A DNA stretch of 64,000 bases from Mesorhizobium sp. (GCF_004962245.1 NZ_SUHQ01000018.1:84014-148013), one strand, 5' to 3'; positions 34,483 through 42,382 are shown, numbered from the stretch's first letter. Made by a program: numbers and translations. Notes: generated from the letters alone by a model not told the origin.

Positions 34483-34860
34483 ATGAAGTCACGTGAAAAC
34501 CTCGTTCGGCTGAAGCAATTTCAGGTGAACGAGAAGCGGCGGCAATTGCTGCAACTCGACATGATGATCGCCGAGTTCGAGCGTATGGCTGTGGAACTGG
34601 AGCTTCAGATCACCGCCGAAGAAAAGAAGGCCGGCATCACCGACATCAACCATTTTGCCTATCCGACCTTCGCCAAGGCAGCGCGCCTGCGCCGCGACAA
34701 CCTTAGAAATTCGCAAAGCGACCTCGCCCAGCAGCGAAGCGTCGCCGAATCACTGCTCGGCGAAGCCGAGGCGGAACTTTCCAAAGCGGAAATGCTCGAA
34801 TCGCGCGACACCAAGATCCGCGACGCCGAAACCGGCGGCCGCAGCGCCATGATCGGCTGA
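34483..34860 (+). CDS. FliJ-like coiled-coil protein
   Basis: The 125-residue helical protein starts MKSRENLVRLKQFQVNEKRRQLLQLDMMI and continues as an antiparallel coiled coil with RQLLQLDMMIAEFERMAVELE and LRNSQSDLAQQRSVAESLL. FliJ proteins are flagellar export chaperones that look like this. In rhizobia a gene of this type is found beside ctrA. The ATG at 34483 has AGGAG upstream. The ORF track begins 50 codons too early, in non-coding DNA. It would be CtrA-controlled if flagellar, which is inference. Confidence 0.65.
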   Translation: MKSRENLVRLKQFQVNEKRRQLLQLDMMIAEFERMAVELELQITAEEKKAGITDINHFAYPTFAKAARLRRDNLRNSQSDLAQQRSVAESLLGEAEAELSKAEMLESRDTKIRDAETGGRSAMIG

Positions 34861-34884
34861 AAACAGGGCTTTTAAGCCCAATCA

Positions 34885-34906
34885 AACGCCCGGCGATCAG
34901 GGCGTT
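34885..34906. terminator. Intergenic hairpin between convergent fliJ-like and hxlR genes
   Basis: AACGCCC-GGCGATCA-GGGCGTT, 7-base stem. A short GGGCTT/AAGCCC stem precedes it at 34866-34879. Either could end the two convergent transcripts. Confidence 0.55.
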
Positions 34907-34957
34907 GCTCATCTGGAACGTCGCCGCTCATTGGTCGAGCAGCCACCGGTTTCACGC

Positions 34958-35356
34958 CTACGCGACCAAATCCCCTTCATGTTCCGCGACCGCCCGCGCC
35001 CGGGCATCCCTAATGTCAGGCGCATGCTGCTCCGACCAGGATCTTATCTGATTGAGCAGCCCCGCCAGGTTCTGGCCGAGTTCGGTCAATTCGTATTCGA
35101 CCCGCGGCGGGATAACCGGAAAGATCTCGCGCCGCACCAGGCCATCGCGTTCGAGGACGCGCAGCGTCTGCGTCAGCATTTTCGGGGAGATGCCTTCGAG
35201 CTTGCGCGCCAATTCACCATTGCGCATTCGGCCCCGGCGCAATGCGCAGATCACCAGATAGACCCATTTGCTGGCGAGCATCTCAAGCACCGTATGCGAA
35301 GGGCACGTCCGCCGGAACGCATCGTAGCCGAAAGGGGATTTATCCTCACTATCCAT
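34958..35356 (-). CDS. HxlR-family transcriptional regulator
   Basis: The 132-residue winged-helix protein has CPSHTVLEMLASKWVYLVI, RNGELARKLEGISPKMLTQTL and RVEYELTELGQNLAGLL. The Cys in the segment RRTCPSHTV matches the redox-sensing Cys of HypR/QorR-like HxlR regulators. The ATG at 35356 is preferred, with a 30-codon extension in the ORF track rejected. It diverges from a quinone oxidoreductase, the typical QorR-QorA arrangement, so it probably represses that gene until quinone or electrophile stress oxidises it. Confidence 0.85.
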   Translation of the reverse strand: MDSEDKSPFGYDAFRRTCPSHTVLEMLASKWVYLVICALRRGRMRNGELARKLEGISPKMLTQTLRVLERDGLVRREIFPVIPPRVEYELTELGQNLAGLLNQIRSWSEQHAPDIRDARARAVAEHEGDLVA

Positions 35357-35419
35357 GAGGTACCTATATATCAAAGAGGTACATACTAGACAACCGCATA
35401 TTACTATCCAGGTGATAGT
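35357..35419. promoter_or_regulatory. HxlR/oxidoreductase intergenic operators
   Basis: GAGGTAC occurs at 35357 and 35376, 19 bases apart (two helical turns). ACTATC-CAGGT-GATAGT at 35403-35419 is a perfect inverted repeat. The direct repeat and the inverted repeat may serve the two divergent promoters. Confidence 0.45.
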
Positions 35420-35445
35420 GGCGCACCAACAAGCAGGAGACCTCA

Positions 35446-36372
35446 ATGCGTGCCATTATCCAGAATTCCGTCGGCGGACCCGAAGTCCTCGTCATTGCCG
35501 ATCGCCTCGCGCCTTCGCCCAAGGCCGGCGAGGTGCTTGTCCGCATCGGCGCCGCTGGCATCAATCCGGTCGACGGCGCGGTTCGCGCCGGGCGCTACCC
35601 GCTGCTCGGCGAGCCGCCCTTTATCCTTGGCTGGGATGTTTCGGGAACCGTCGAGGCGCTGGGTTCAGGCGTAACCAGCCTCAAGGTCGGCGACGCCGTG
35701 TTCGGGATGCCGCGCTTTCCCAAGCAGGCGGCCGCCTATGCCGAGTTGGCTGCTGTCCCGGCGGACGAGATTGCCCCGAAGCCGAAAGGCATCGATCACA
35801 TCCATGCCGCGGCGCTGCCCCTGGCCGGCCTGACGGCCTGGCAAGGTCTTGTTCGCCATGGCAGGCTCGAACGAGGCCAACGCGTGCTGGTCCACGCGGC
35901 GGCCGGTGGGGTCGGGCATCTGGCGGTACAGATCGCCAAGGCGCGCGGCGCTCATGTCGTCGCCACCGCCAGCCCGGAAAAGCTCGACTTCGTCCGCTCG
36001 CTGGGAGCCGACGAAGTGATCGATTACACGAAAGACGATTTCGTCGACAAGGTCCACGACATCGACCTCGTCCTGGAGTCGGTGGGCGGCGCCCATGCGC
36101 AGCGCTCGCTGAAGGTGCTCAAGGCCGACGGCGTGCTGGTGTCGTTGCTCAACGTCGACGACACCGCCAAGGCAGAAGCCAAGGCGAAAGACATCCGCGT
36201 CGAGCGGATGTCCGTCGTGCCCGATCGCGCGGACCTTGTCGAACTTGGCAAGCTTGTCGATGCGAAAGAGCTTGCCGTCCACGTGGCAAAGACCTTTCCG
36301 CTCGAAGAAGCAGGCGCTGCCCATGCCTTTCTCGCCACTAGGCCGATCGGCAAGGTGGTGCTAACGGTCTGA
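35446..36372 (+). CDS. Zinc-independent NADP-dependent quinone oxidoreductase (MDR family)
   Basis: The 308-residue medium-chain reductase lacks structural and catalytic zinc ligands. N-terminal GEVLVRIGAAGINPVDGAVRAG and LGWDVSGTVEALGSGV are followed by the cofactor motif VHAAAGGVGHLAVQIAKARG and the end segment ATRPIGKVVLTV. Members reduce quinones and reactive aldehydes with NADPH. Divergent from HxlR, so probably induced by electrophiles. The ATG at 35446 is preceded by AGGAG. Confidence 0.88.
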   Translation: MRAIIQNSVGGPEVLVIADRLAPSPKAGEVLVRIGAAGINPVDGAVRAGRYPLLGEPPFILGWDVSGTVEALGSGVTSLKVGDAVFGMPRFPKQAAAYAELAAVPADEIAPKPKGIDHIHAAALPLAGLTAWQGLVRHGRLERGQRVLVHAAAGGVGHLAVQIAKARGAHVVATASPEKLDFVRSLGADEVIDYTKDDFVDKVHDIDLVLESVGGAHAQRSLKVLKADGVLVSLLNVDDTAKAEAKAKDIRVERMSVVPDRADLVELGKLVDAKELAVHVAKTFPLEEAGAAHAFLATRPIGKVVLTV

Positions 36373-36396
36373 AGCAGAGAGAACCGTTCCGGCAAC

Positions 36397-36425
36397 AAAA
36401 AGGGCGCGGATTGTCGCGCCTTTTG
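36397..36425. terminator. Bidirectional terminator between oxidoreductase and sciP
   Basis: AAAAGGGCGCG ... CGCGCCTTTT forms a near-perfect stem (one bulge) with a TTTT tail. It lies between convergent genes ending at 36372 and 36443. Confidence 0.8.
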
Positions 36426-36442
36426 ACTTCCTCGAACCAGCC

Positions 36443-36718
36443 TTAATGCCGATATTGCTGGATGCGCGTCGTGCGCAGCCCGGCAAGGCCATACTCGTCG
36501 ATCGACGCCTGCCAGGACAGGAATTCCTCGGTAGTCAGCTTGTAGCGCTGGCACGCCTCTTCGAGGCTCAAAAGCCCGCCGCGCACAGCCGCCACCACTT
36601 CCGCCTTGCGCCGGATAACCCAGCGACGAGTGTTCGTAGGCGGCAGATCGGCAATCGTAAGGGGGCTGCCGTCAGGCCCAATAACATATTTGACTCGCGG
36701 TCTAACAAGATCGGTCAT
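36443..36718 (-). CDS. sciP: SciP-like CtrA inhibitor (DUF1153)
   Basis: The 91-residue protein has VKYVIGPDGSPLTIADLPP, then the helix-turn-helix RRKAEVVAAVRGGLLSLEEACQRYKLTTEEFLSW and the conserved end QASIDEYGLAGLRTTRIQQYRH. DUF1153/SciP proteins bind CtrA or its promoters and repress CtrA-activated genes in Caulobacter. Here it is 2.4 kb from ctrA, so activator, phosphorelay and inhibitor are gathered within 5 kb. The ATG at 36718 is the ORF-track start and matches the family. Confidence 0.9.
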   Translation of the reverse strand: MTDLVRPRVKYVIGPDGSPLTIADLPPTNTRRWVIRRKAEVVAAVRGGLLSLEEACQRYKLTTEEFLSWQASIDEYGLAGLRTTRIQQYRH

Positions 36719-36802
36719 CGTACTCTCTACAAAAACTCAAAGACCCAATCCACACCACAATACCGCCACAGCTTTAAAATTTGCCTAAGCAGACCCTAAT
36801 AG

Positions 36803-36952
36803 CTAGGTAAGGATCATGAACGCCGCGTTAGTCTTTTCGTCGGCATTTGAGATATCCGCCCGCAAGCGCTGAATCCGTTCAAAAAAATCGGCCAGCTCGC
36901 GAAGCTGGCGCACCTGGAAAGCTTGACCTATATTCCTGCCATTGGCATTCAA
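36803..36952 (-). CDS. Possible small helical protein (weak candidate)
   Basis: A minus-strand reading frame of 49 codons from a TTG at 36952 ends [20 protein letters not shown] and [17 protein letters not shown]. It reads as an amphipathic helix with codon usage like the chromosome. It is below the ORF-track cutoff. No Shine-Dalgarno stands out, so it may be a chance frame or the 3' end of a lost gene. Confidence 0.3.
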   Translation of the reverse strand: MNANGRNIGQAFQVRQLRELADFFERIQRLRADISNADEKTNAAFMILT

Positions 36953-36989
36953 GCGTCGTCATTCAGGCGCCGTGCAGAACGAAAGAACC

Positions 36990-38180
36990 ATGAACAGCCT
37001 CGATCTTCCCGGACGTCCCGAAAACACCCGCGTCGTTGTCGCCATGTCGGGCGGCGTCGATTCGTCGGTGGTTGCCGGTCTTTTGAAGCGCGAGGGCTAC
37101 GGTGTCGTCGGCGTCACGCTGCAGCTCTATGACCATGGCGCCGCAACGCACCGGGCCGGCTCGTGCTGCGCCGGCCAGGACATCGATGATGCTCGCCGCG
37201 TCTCCGAGACGCTCGGCATTCCGCATTATGTGCTCAATTACGAGGAGCGCTTCCGCAAGGCGGTGATCGACCCCTTCGCGGAGAGCTATGTGGCCGGCGA
37301 AACGCCGATCCCTTGCGTTTCCTGCAACCAGACGGTGAAGTTCGCCGACCTTCTGGCAACCGCCAAGGAGCTCGGCGCCGACGCGCTGGCCACCGGCCAT
37401 TACATCCGTTCCGGCACCAACGGCGCCCATCGCGCCCTGTACCGGCCGGTCGACGCGGACCGCGACCAGAGCTATTTCCTGTTCGCCACCACACAGGCAC
37501 AGATCGACTATCTGCGCTTTCCGCTCGGCGGCCTGTCAAAGCCGGAGGTTCGCGCCATAGCCGAGGACATGGGGCTGACGGTCGCCGCCAAGCAGGACAG
37601 CCAGGACATCTGTTTCGTGCCGCAGGGCAAATATTCCGACATCATCGCCAAGCTGAAGCCGGCTGCCGCCAATCCAGGCGACATCGTCCATATCGACGGC
37701 CGCGTTCTCGGCCGCCATGAAGGCATTTTGCGCTACACGATCGGTCAGCGCCGCGGCATCGGCGTCGCCTCGGGTGAGCCGCTCTACGTCGTCCATCTCG
37801 ACGCCGACCGGGCCCGCGTCGTCGTTGGCCCGCGCGAGGCGCTGGAGACGCACAAGATCTATTTGCGCGACATGAACTGGCTGGGCGACGCCGCGCTGTC
37901 CGACATCCCGCCGGCCGGGCTGGAGCTTTTCGCCAAGGTCCGCTCGACGCGCCCGCCACGCCCCGCCGTGCTGCATCACAGCGCCGGCATCACCTCGGTG
38001 GAGTTGGTCGACGGCGAGTCCGGCATCGCGCCCGGCCAGGCCTGCGTGCTCTATTCCGACGACGGCAACGAGGCCCGCGTGTTCGGTGGCGGTTTCATCG
38101 AGCGTTCCGAGCGTGGCGCCGAGGCCGAGGCGATGCTGACGCGGCTGGCGGCCCGGCCAGCGCGGGTTCCCGCCGAATGA
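36990..38180 (+). CDS. mnmA: tRNA-specific 2-thiouridylase MnmA
   Basis: The 396-residue enzyme thiolates U34 of tRNA-Lys/Glu/Gln. The PP-loop ATPase motif [12 protein letters not shown] is followed by the catalytic Cys in [14 protein letters not shown] and the second Cys in [15 protein letters not shown]. The C-terminal domain includes [20 protein letters not shown]. The ATG at 36990 ([10 protein letters not shown]) is the likely start, since the ORF-track start includes 16 codons of non-family sequence. Monocistronic, converging on a Gfo/Idh/MocA gene, with a hairpin at its stop. Confidence 0.96.
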   Translation: MNSLDLPGRPENTRVVVAMSGGVDSSVVAGLLKREGYGVVGVTLQLYDHGAATHRAGSCCAGQDIDDARRVSETLGIPHYVLNYEERFRKAVIDPFAESYVAGETPIPCVSCNQTVKFADLLATAKELGADALATGHYIRSGTNGAHRALYRPVDADRDQSYFLFATTQAQIDYLRFPLGGLSKPEVRAIAEDMGLTVAAKQDSQDICFVPQGKYSDIIAKLKPAAANPGDIVHIDGRVLGRHEGILRYTIGQRRGIGVASGEPLYVVHLDADRARVVVGPREALETHKIYLRDMNWLGDAALSDIPPAGLELFAKVRSTRPPRPAVLHHSAGITSVELVDGESGIAPGQACVLYSDDGNEARVFGGGFIERSERGAEAEAMLTRLAARPARVPAE

Positions 38181-38198
38181 TCCCGATTCTACCGGGAT
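38180..38198. terminator. Hairpin at the mnmA stop
   Basis: ATCCCG-ATTCTAC-CGGGAT begins at the last base of the mnmA stop. Between convergent genes. It resembles a short family B 'ATGATCCCG' repeat. Confidence 0.5.
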
Positions 38199-38238
38199 AG
38201 ATCAGGGCTCTAGTCTAACACGGCGGCGCGCTTCTCGC

Positions 38239-39204
38239 TCAGGAAGACGATCCTGTGTGGGTAACCGTGCCTGCAGTCAGGATGCGCAGCACCCTGATGG
38301 CTTCCTCGCCGCTGGTGCGCGGTTCTGCCCGCGTCTCGATGCATTGGATGAAATGCTCGAGCTCTCGCGTCAGCGGCATGCCCTCGCCCACCGCCACATA
38401 GGACGGCTCGTTGGTGGTAAAGGCCCATTGGCCGCTGTCTTGCCATACCGCGTGGCGGTAGACGGCGAGCTTGCGCTCCCACGGTTCGACATCGTCGAAC
38501 ACCGCCATCGCCTTGGTGCCGACCACGGTCAGCCGTCGTTCGCGGTAGGGATTGAGCCGCGACGCGAAGAGATGGCTACGCAGACCGTTGGGAAAACGCA
38601 TGTGCAGATGCGCGAAATCGCTGAGATTATCGAGGAGCGCTGCCCCCTCGCCGCGCACCTCGATCGGTTCCGTGCCGGTGATGGCGAGGATCATCGACAG
38701 ATCGTGCGGCGCAAGATCCCACAGCGCGTCGTTCTCGGTGTGGAACTTGCCGAGCCCGAGCCGGTGCGAATGGATATAACGGACCTCGCCGAGCTCGCCA
38801 TTGTCGATCAACGCCTTCAACGTCTCGAAGGCGGGATGAAAGCGCAGCACATGGCCGACCATGAAGACGCGGCCATTATCGGCCGCCGCCTTCACCGAAC
38901 GCTCGGCATCCGCCACCGTCAGCGCGATCGGCTTTTCCACCAGCACGTCCTTGCCCCCCTGGACGGCTTGCACCGCCATGTCGGCGTGGAACTGCGGCGG
39001 CAGCGCCATGACGATGGCGTCGATGTCGTTGCGGACAAACAGCGCCTCCGGCTCGATCGCCAGGCAATCCTGTTCACTGGCGAACCCTTCGGCACGGGCA
39101 CGGTTGACGTCCGAGACCGCGTGCAGCGCGCCGAGCGCCTTGAGGGTGCGGATGTGGTTGCTGCCCCAGTATCCGCAACCGAGGACTGCAATGCGCGGTT
39201 TCAT
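38239..39204 (-). CDS. Gfo/Idh/MocA-family oxidoreductase
   Basis: The 321-residue NAD(P)-dependent dehydrogenase has an N-terminal Rossmann fold, KPRIAVLGCGYWGSNHIRTL, VEKPIALTVADAERSV and VGHVLRFHPAFETLKAL. The typical active-site segment LWDLAPHDLSMIL supplies a His. It resembles WbpB-like sugar dehydrogenases that act on UDP-linked sugars, but the substrate is not certain. The ATG at 39204 matches the N-terminus, and the ORF track starts 3 codons earlier. It lies between mnmA (convergent) and tRNA-Met. No sugar biosynthesis genes adjoin it. Confidence 0.85.
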   Translation of the reverse strand: MKPRIAVLGCGYWGSNHIRTLKALGALHAVSDVNRARAEGFASEQDCLAIEPEALFVRNDIDAIVMALPPQFHADMAVQAVQGGKDVLVEKPIALTVADAERSVKAAADNGRVFMVGHVLRFHPAFETLKALIDNGELGEVRYIHSHRLGLGKFHTENDALWDLAPHDLSMILAITGTEPIEVRGEGAALLDNLSDFAHLHMRFPNGLRSHLFASRLNPYRERRLTVVGTKAMAVFDDVEPWERKLAVYRHAVWQDSGQWAFTTNEPSYVAVGEGMPLTRELEHFIQCIETRAEPRTSGEEAIRVLRILTAGTVTHTGSSS

Positions 39205-39556
39205 CAATTCCAACTCTAGAATTTCGTGGCCGAGACATAGCGGCGCGCCCCGGCGAACTCAACCCCGGCAGGTGCGCTCAAATGTCTGCCCGGCAAAGCT
39301 TTTCGGCGATTAGAACGACATGCGTCCACTTGGACGCACAAAGTGCGCGTCTCGAGACTTTGAATCTTCGCATCGTGCTTTCCGAACCGAAGGTCAGCGC
39401 AGCAAAAATCGATTCCGATGCGATGAAATATGCCCGGCATGCCGGCTGCATCGATGCTTGACAGGCTTGCCGTCCCAACCTTATATCCGCCCGACCTTGG
39501 CGAACGCTTCGATATGCCTTCCGATTTAAGGCGGATTTCGGGCCTTTCGCCGCCCT
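39205..39556. other. Intergenic region before tRNA-Met
   Basis: 352 bases without a gene. It contains the palindrome TGCGTCCA-CT-TGGACGCA at 39321-39338, which matches the inner stem at 33232. The tRNA promoter must be here, but no clear -35/-10 pair is defined. Otherwise I see nothing. Confidence 0.6.
39321..39338. repeat. Short palindrome, member of the TGCGTCCA family
   Basis: TGCGTCCA-CT-TGGACGCA, 8-base stem with a 2-base loop. Same arms as the inner stem at 33232-33249. Confidence 0.7.
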
Positions 39557-39633
39557 GGCGGGGTAGCTCAGTTGGTTAGAGCACGGGAATCATAATCCTG
39601 GGGTCGGGGGTTCAAGTCCCTCTCCCGCTACCA
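39557..39633 (+). tRNA. tRNA-Met (CAT anticodon), elongator type
   Basis: The 77-base cloverleaf has acceptor GGCGGGG pairing with TCCCGCT, D-stem GCTC/GAGC, and anticodon stem CGGGA/TCCTG with loop ATCATAA (anticodon CAT). The T-arm is GGGGG-TTCAAGT-CCCTC, and CCA is encoded. The first pair is G-T. The initiator features (three GC pairs ending the anticodon stem) are absent, so it is elongator Met rather than fMet. A lysidine-modified Ile tRNA is not excluded but the body fits Met. An accessory gene runs antisense into its 3' half. Confidence 0.95.
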
Positions 39634-40255
39634 TCACTGCAGCGCTAGGCGCCTCTCCCGGCTTGCGATTTGGCAGGTTGAGAAGCTCCGCACTAATGAC
39701 CGCGTCCTGAGCCGGATCGAGGTCCGGATCGCTTGTCTCCTTTTCCTGCAGCCGCTGGCGTTTCTGGTCTTCGGCGCCCGGAAGCCCCATCCGTGACGGT
39801 CCAAGAGTGGGGAAGGCGATGCCGTCGATGCTCTCCGTCCTCACCCCTTCGAACAAATTGTGATCGCAGTAGCCGTAGCCGCGGAACCGCCCGGGGGGCT
39901 GGTAGAATCTCTCGTCGAGCGTGACATGATCATGGCGCGAGAGAGAAATTAGGCCGGGCAGATAGCGGATATGCTCATACTCACGGGCTGCCGAGTCGGC
40001 AGCGTGTACGGAAATGCGCGCTGCGTAACCGGTCTTGATCGTGTGCGGCCCCCACAGCTTGTCCCCCGTGGAAATCCAGGCGGTTTCATGGGTCGTGGCA
40101 TGACCCAGCACGGCATTGTCGACGAGGACGCCGATCGGTCCTGTTTCTTTCAGGAAACGCCGCGCACGATACGTCGAAAAATCGGCGAGCCGCTGCGAAA
40201 CACGTGGCCGGTATTCGAAGCGCAGATGCTCCAGATATCGTGAAAAGCGATTCAT
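39590..40255 (-). CDS. Unrecognised protein, reading antisense into tRNA-Met
   Basis: The 221-residue ORF starts MNRFSRYLEHLRFEYRPRVS, with GPIGVLVDNAVLGHATTHET, SLSRHDHVTLDERFYQPPG and GYGYCDHNLFEG inside. I do not recognise a family. The Asp/His-rich patches could be a PIN-like or metal-dependent nuclease, but this is speculative. The last 15 codons (MVAGEGLEPPTPGL) are antisense to the tRNA, and the stop lies over the anticodon loop. The start ATG at 40255 has no clear Shine-Dalgarno. It diverges from an orphan mobile mystery protein A gene, in an AT-rich promoter with inverted repeats. It may be carried by an integrated element at the tRNA. Confidence 0.55.
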   Translation of the reverse strand: MNRFSRYLEHLRFEYRPRVSQRLADFSTYRARRFLKETGPIGVLVDNAVLGHATTHETAWISTGDKLWGPHTIKTGYAARISVHAADSAAREYEHIRYLPGLISLSRHDHVTLDERFYQPPGRFRGYGYCDHNLFEGVRTESIDGIAFPTLGPSRMGLPGAEDQKRQRLQEKETSDPDLDPAQDAVISAELLNLPNRKPGEAPSAAVMVAGEGLEPPTPGL

Positions 40256-40301
40256 CGACCGAGTTTGGCTGATTAGACCCGCCGTTGGCAATAACATATA
40301 C

Positions 40302-40374
40302 ATTATCATAAGTTTACAAGTTGATAATATGTAAGCTATTGCATGAACATGTTTGAATAATGATAAGGTTATCA
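40302..40374. promoter_or_regulatory. AT-rich divergent promoter with two inverted repeats
   Basis: ATTATCA (40302-40308) pairs with TGATAAT (40322-40328). TGATAA-GG-TTATCA at 40361-40374 ends 2 bases before the mobile mystery A start and overlaps its Shine-Dalgarno. The shared TGATAA/TTATCA half-site suggests two operators for one repressor, presumably the HTH protein itself. Confidence 0.55.
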
Positions 40375-40376
40375 AA

Positions 40377-40850
40377 ATGCGCCCGCAGGAACGCGCCACA
40401 GCCAGACGCCAGCTCGACAAGAGGCTCAGCCCCTTGCGAACCCGGGAGGGATTCGCAAGGCCGCCGCGCGGCTGGATCAAGGCGATCCGCGAAGCGCTCG
40501 GCATGACGACGGCACAGCTTGGAAAGCGGCTGGGCGTCAGCCAGCCGCGCGCCGTCGCCATCGAAAAAGCCGAAAGCACCAATGCGATCACGCTCGATTC
40601 GCTTGAACGCGCCGCCCGGGCGCTGGACTGCGACCTCGTCTATGCGCTGGTGCCGCGCAAGCCGCTCGAAACCCTTACCGAAGAACGCGCCCTCAGGCTG
40701 GCAAGGCGCCGCGTCAGGCCTGCCCGCCACACAATGGCGCTTGAAGCACAAAGCGTCGATCCGGAAGCCGAGGAAGAGCAGGTCAGGCATCTCGCAAGAC
40801 GCCTGCTGGAAAAGCCCGGCTCGGCGCTGTGGGATGACGAGGCGTTATGA
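40377..40850 (+). CDS. Mobile mystery protein A (XRE-like HTH), orphan
   Basis: The 157-residue protein has ARRQLDKRLSPLR, PPRGWIKAIREALGMTTAQL and GVSQPRAVAIEKAE. It continues TLDSLERAARALDCDLVYALVPR and a helical tail. This is the 'mobile mystery protein A' arrangement. Its usual partner B, a Fic/DOC protein, normally follows with a start-stop overlap, and here the stop reads ATGACAGTC with no B protein behind it. Instead an IS481 remnant begins within 80 bases. A is thought to be an antitoxin-like repressor. The ATG at 40377 is chosen for AAGG upstream, and a TTG 8 codons earlier is possible. Confidence 0.75.
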   Translation: MRPQERATARRQLDKRLSPLRTREGFARPPRGWIKAIREALGMTTAQLGKRLGVSQPRAVAIEKAESTNAITLDSLERAARALDCDLVYALVPRKPLETLTEERALRLARRRVRPARHTMALEAQSVDPEAEEEQVRHLARRLLEKPGSALWDDEAL

Positions 40851-41988
40851 CAGTCGCCTATCGAAAACCGGTCGCTCGTCGTCTCGGTTGGAGGCTTCGC
40901 CGCGAGCATCGCGGCGAAGTCGATCGAACACCAGTTTGACGCCGACGGTCTGGCCGGCGAAGACCTGGCTGAGATTGATCTTCTTGCGATTGTAGCAGAT
41001 GCGCCCGCAGGTGGTGAAGGTGACTGCCTTGTCGTGGAAAGGGTAGTCGAGCTGCGGCAGTCCCCGATAGGGTCGCGGCGAGAGGCTGTAGCGCTCGGCA
41101 GGGCAGGCCATATCGAGCGCCTGGTGCGGGCGTTCGGTGTTGTACTCCTCGACGAAGTCATCGAACCTGGCCTGCTGCTGCAGGAAGTTGGCGCCGGCCG
41201 GTTTGGTGGTCTCCAGTTTCAGGGTCAGATGCATGCGTTCATGGCGGCCGTTCTGCTGCGGGCAGCCGGGCTTGATGCGCTCGATGGCGATGCCAAGCCT
41301 CAACCACCACACCGACAGCCGGGAGAGATTGAACAGCGCATTGGGACTGGCAAAGGGCACGCCGTTGTCGGTTCTGATCGCCCCAGGCAGGCCGAATTCC
41401 CTGAAAACGCTTTCGAACACGGTGAAAGCATAGGCCTCCTTGGTGGTGTGAAGCCTCGCAGGCCAACAGATAACGGCTGGCGAAGTCGCTGACCGTCAAC
41501 GGATAGCAGTAGCGCCGGTCGGCCAGCATGAACTCGCCCTTGTAATCGGCGCACCACAACTCATTGGGCGCGGCGACGTGAGACAGCGGCGTTCCCGTGG
41601 CCCTGTTGCGTCGCCGCTTGCGGCGCTTGACCAAGCCGTGGCGGTCGAGCACCGCATGCACCGTCGAGATCGCCGGACAATGAACGTCCGGATAGAGCCG
41701 CACCAATCGCTCCCTGATCTTCGGCGCGCCCCAGTTGGGCTTGTCCTGCTTGGCACGCACAATCAGCTTCTCGATTTGGAAAGGAAGCTGATTGGCGTGC
41801 CGGTAAGGCCGCCGCGAGCGGTCAGTCAGCCCTTCCAGCCCGCTGTCATTGTAGCGGTTGATGAGCTTGTAGCCGGTCTTGCGCGAGATTCCGAACTCCC
41901 GGCAGACCACCGCCATCTTCTCGCCATCCAGAAGCCGCGCTACGAATTTGAGACGCTCGTCCATAAGGTTGCACTCCTGCCAAGGCAC
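40845..41988 (-). pseudogene. IS481-family transposase, frameshifted and truncated
   Basis: The first frame (GTG 41988) reads MPWQECNLMDERLKFVARLL with HTH VCREFGISRKTGYKLINRY and the DDE start LWCADYKGEFMLADRRYCYPLTVSDF, then loses frame near 41452 in LLACEASHH. The correct continuation in the neighbouring frame is CEAL-HTTKEAYAFTVFESVF, followed by IRTDNGVPFAS and HERMHLTLKLET. Two bases appear to be missing. The C-terminus stops matching after FAGQTVGVKLVFDR, about 40 residues short of the family end, and the stop at 40845 is supplied by flanking DNA. The element cannot transpose itself. Confidence 0.85.
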
Positions 41989-42062
41989 CTTTGCTCTCCT
42001 CGCAAAGGCTGGAAGTGTAACCCATGTCTCCGGAATGAACTGTCACCTATCTCTCGGGAAGG
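40925..42062. mobile_element. IS481-family insertion sequence remnant
   Basis: The right end is kept: GTAACCCATGTCTCCGG and TGTCACCTATCTCTCGGG are the typical subterminal repeats upstream of the transposase. The left end is lost, with family similarity ending near 40925. Boundaries are approximate. Confidence 0.7.
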
Positions 42063-42382
42063 GTAATGTACATTCCAAAATCGTGTAGCGCGCGTCCGGT
42101 TTGGTCCAGGCCGTCTTAAAACGCGCCGCCGAAGCCAGAGAGTAGAATCTCGTTCTCGGAGAACATCGCGCGAAGCCCCCGAGCAGCATCCGAATTCTCA
42201 TTTTACATAAAACTTAGGAACGACATTCTCAAGGTTCGCGCCCGGCGTCGAGTTTTCACACGACCTCGATCCATTCCAGACCTTCCGGTGCATGCACAGC
42301 AAAGGGCCTTGCGGCGATACAATGCGCCCGACTTCTGCTACGGTGCATTCCTCGGGCATAAGTGGTCTTAAAGAACGCCGTC
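42063..42382. other. Intergenic region between the IS remnant and the cyclase genes
   Basis: About 320 bases. A minus-strand frame (42198-42359) reads MPEECTVAEVGRIVSPQGPL and CMHRKVWNGSRSCEN. It could be a 53-residue protein, but I cannot support it by family or a Shine-Dalgarno. Nothing else is seen. Confidence 0.35.

Noticed and set aside
34230-34484. 84-codon minus ORF in the ctrA-fliJ intergenic region
   Set aside because: It overlaps the promoter elements, has no Shine-Dalgarno or family features, and its composition looks non-coding.
40848-42045. TGACAGT at 40848 and ACTGTCA at 42039 as the terminal inverted repeats of the IS481 copy
   Set aside because: The transposase loses family similarity near 40925, so the left part is flanking DNA. 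A 7-base match is not enough, and the right end extends beyond 42045 to about 42062.
42198-42359. Small minus protein MPEECTVAEVGRIVSPQGPL...
   Set aside because: Plausible composition but no ribosome site, no recognised family and located beside an IS remnant. Noted only in the intergenic entry.
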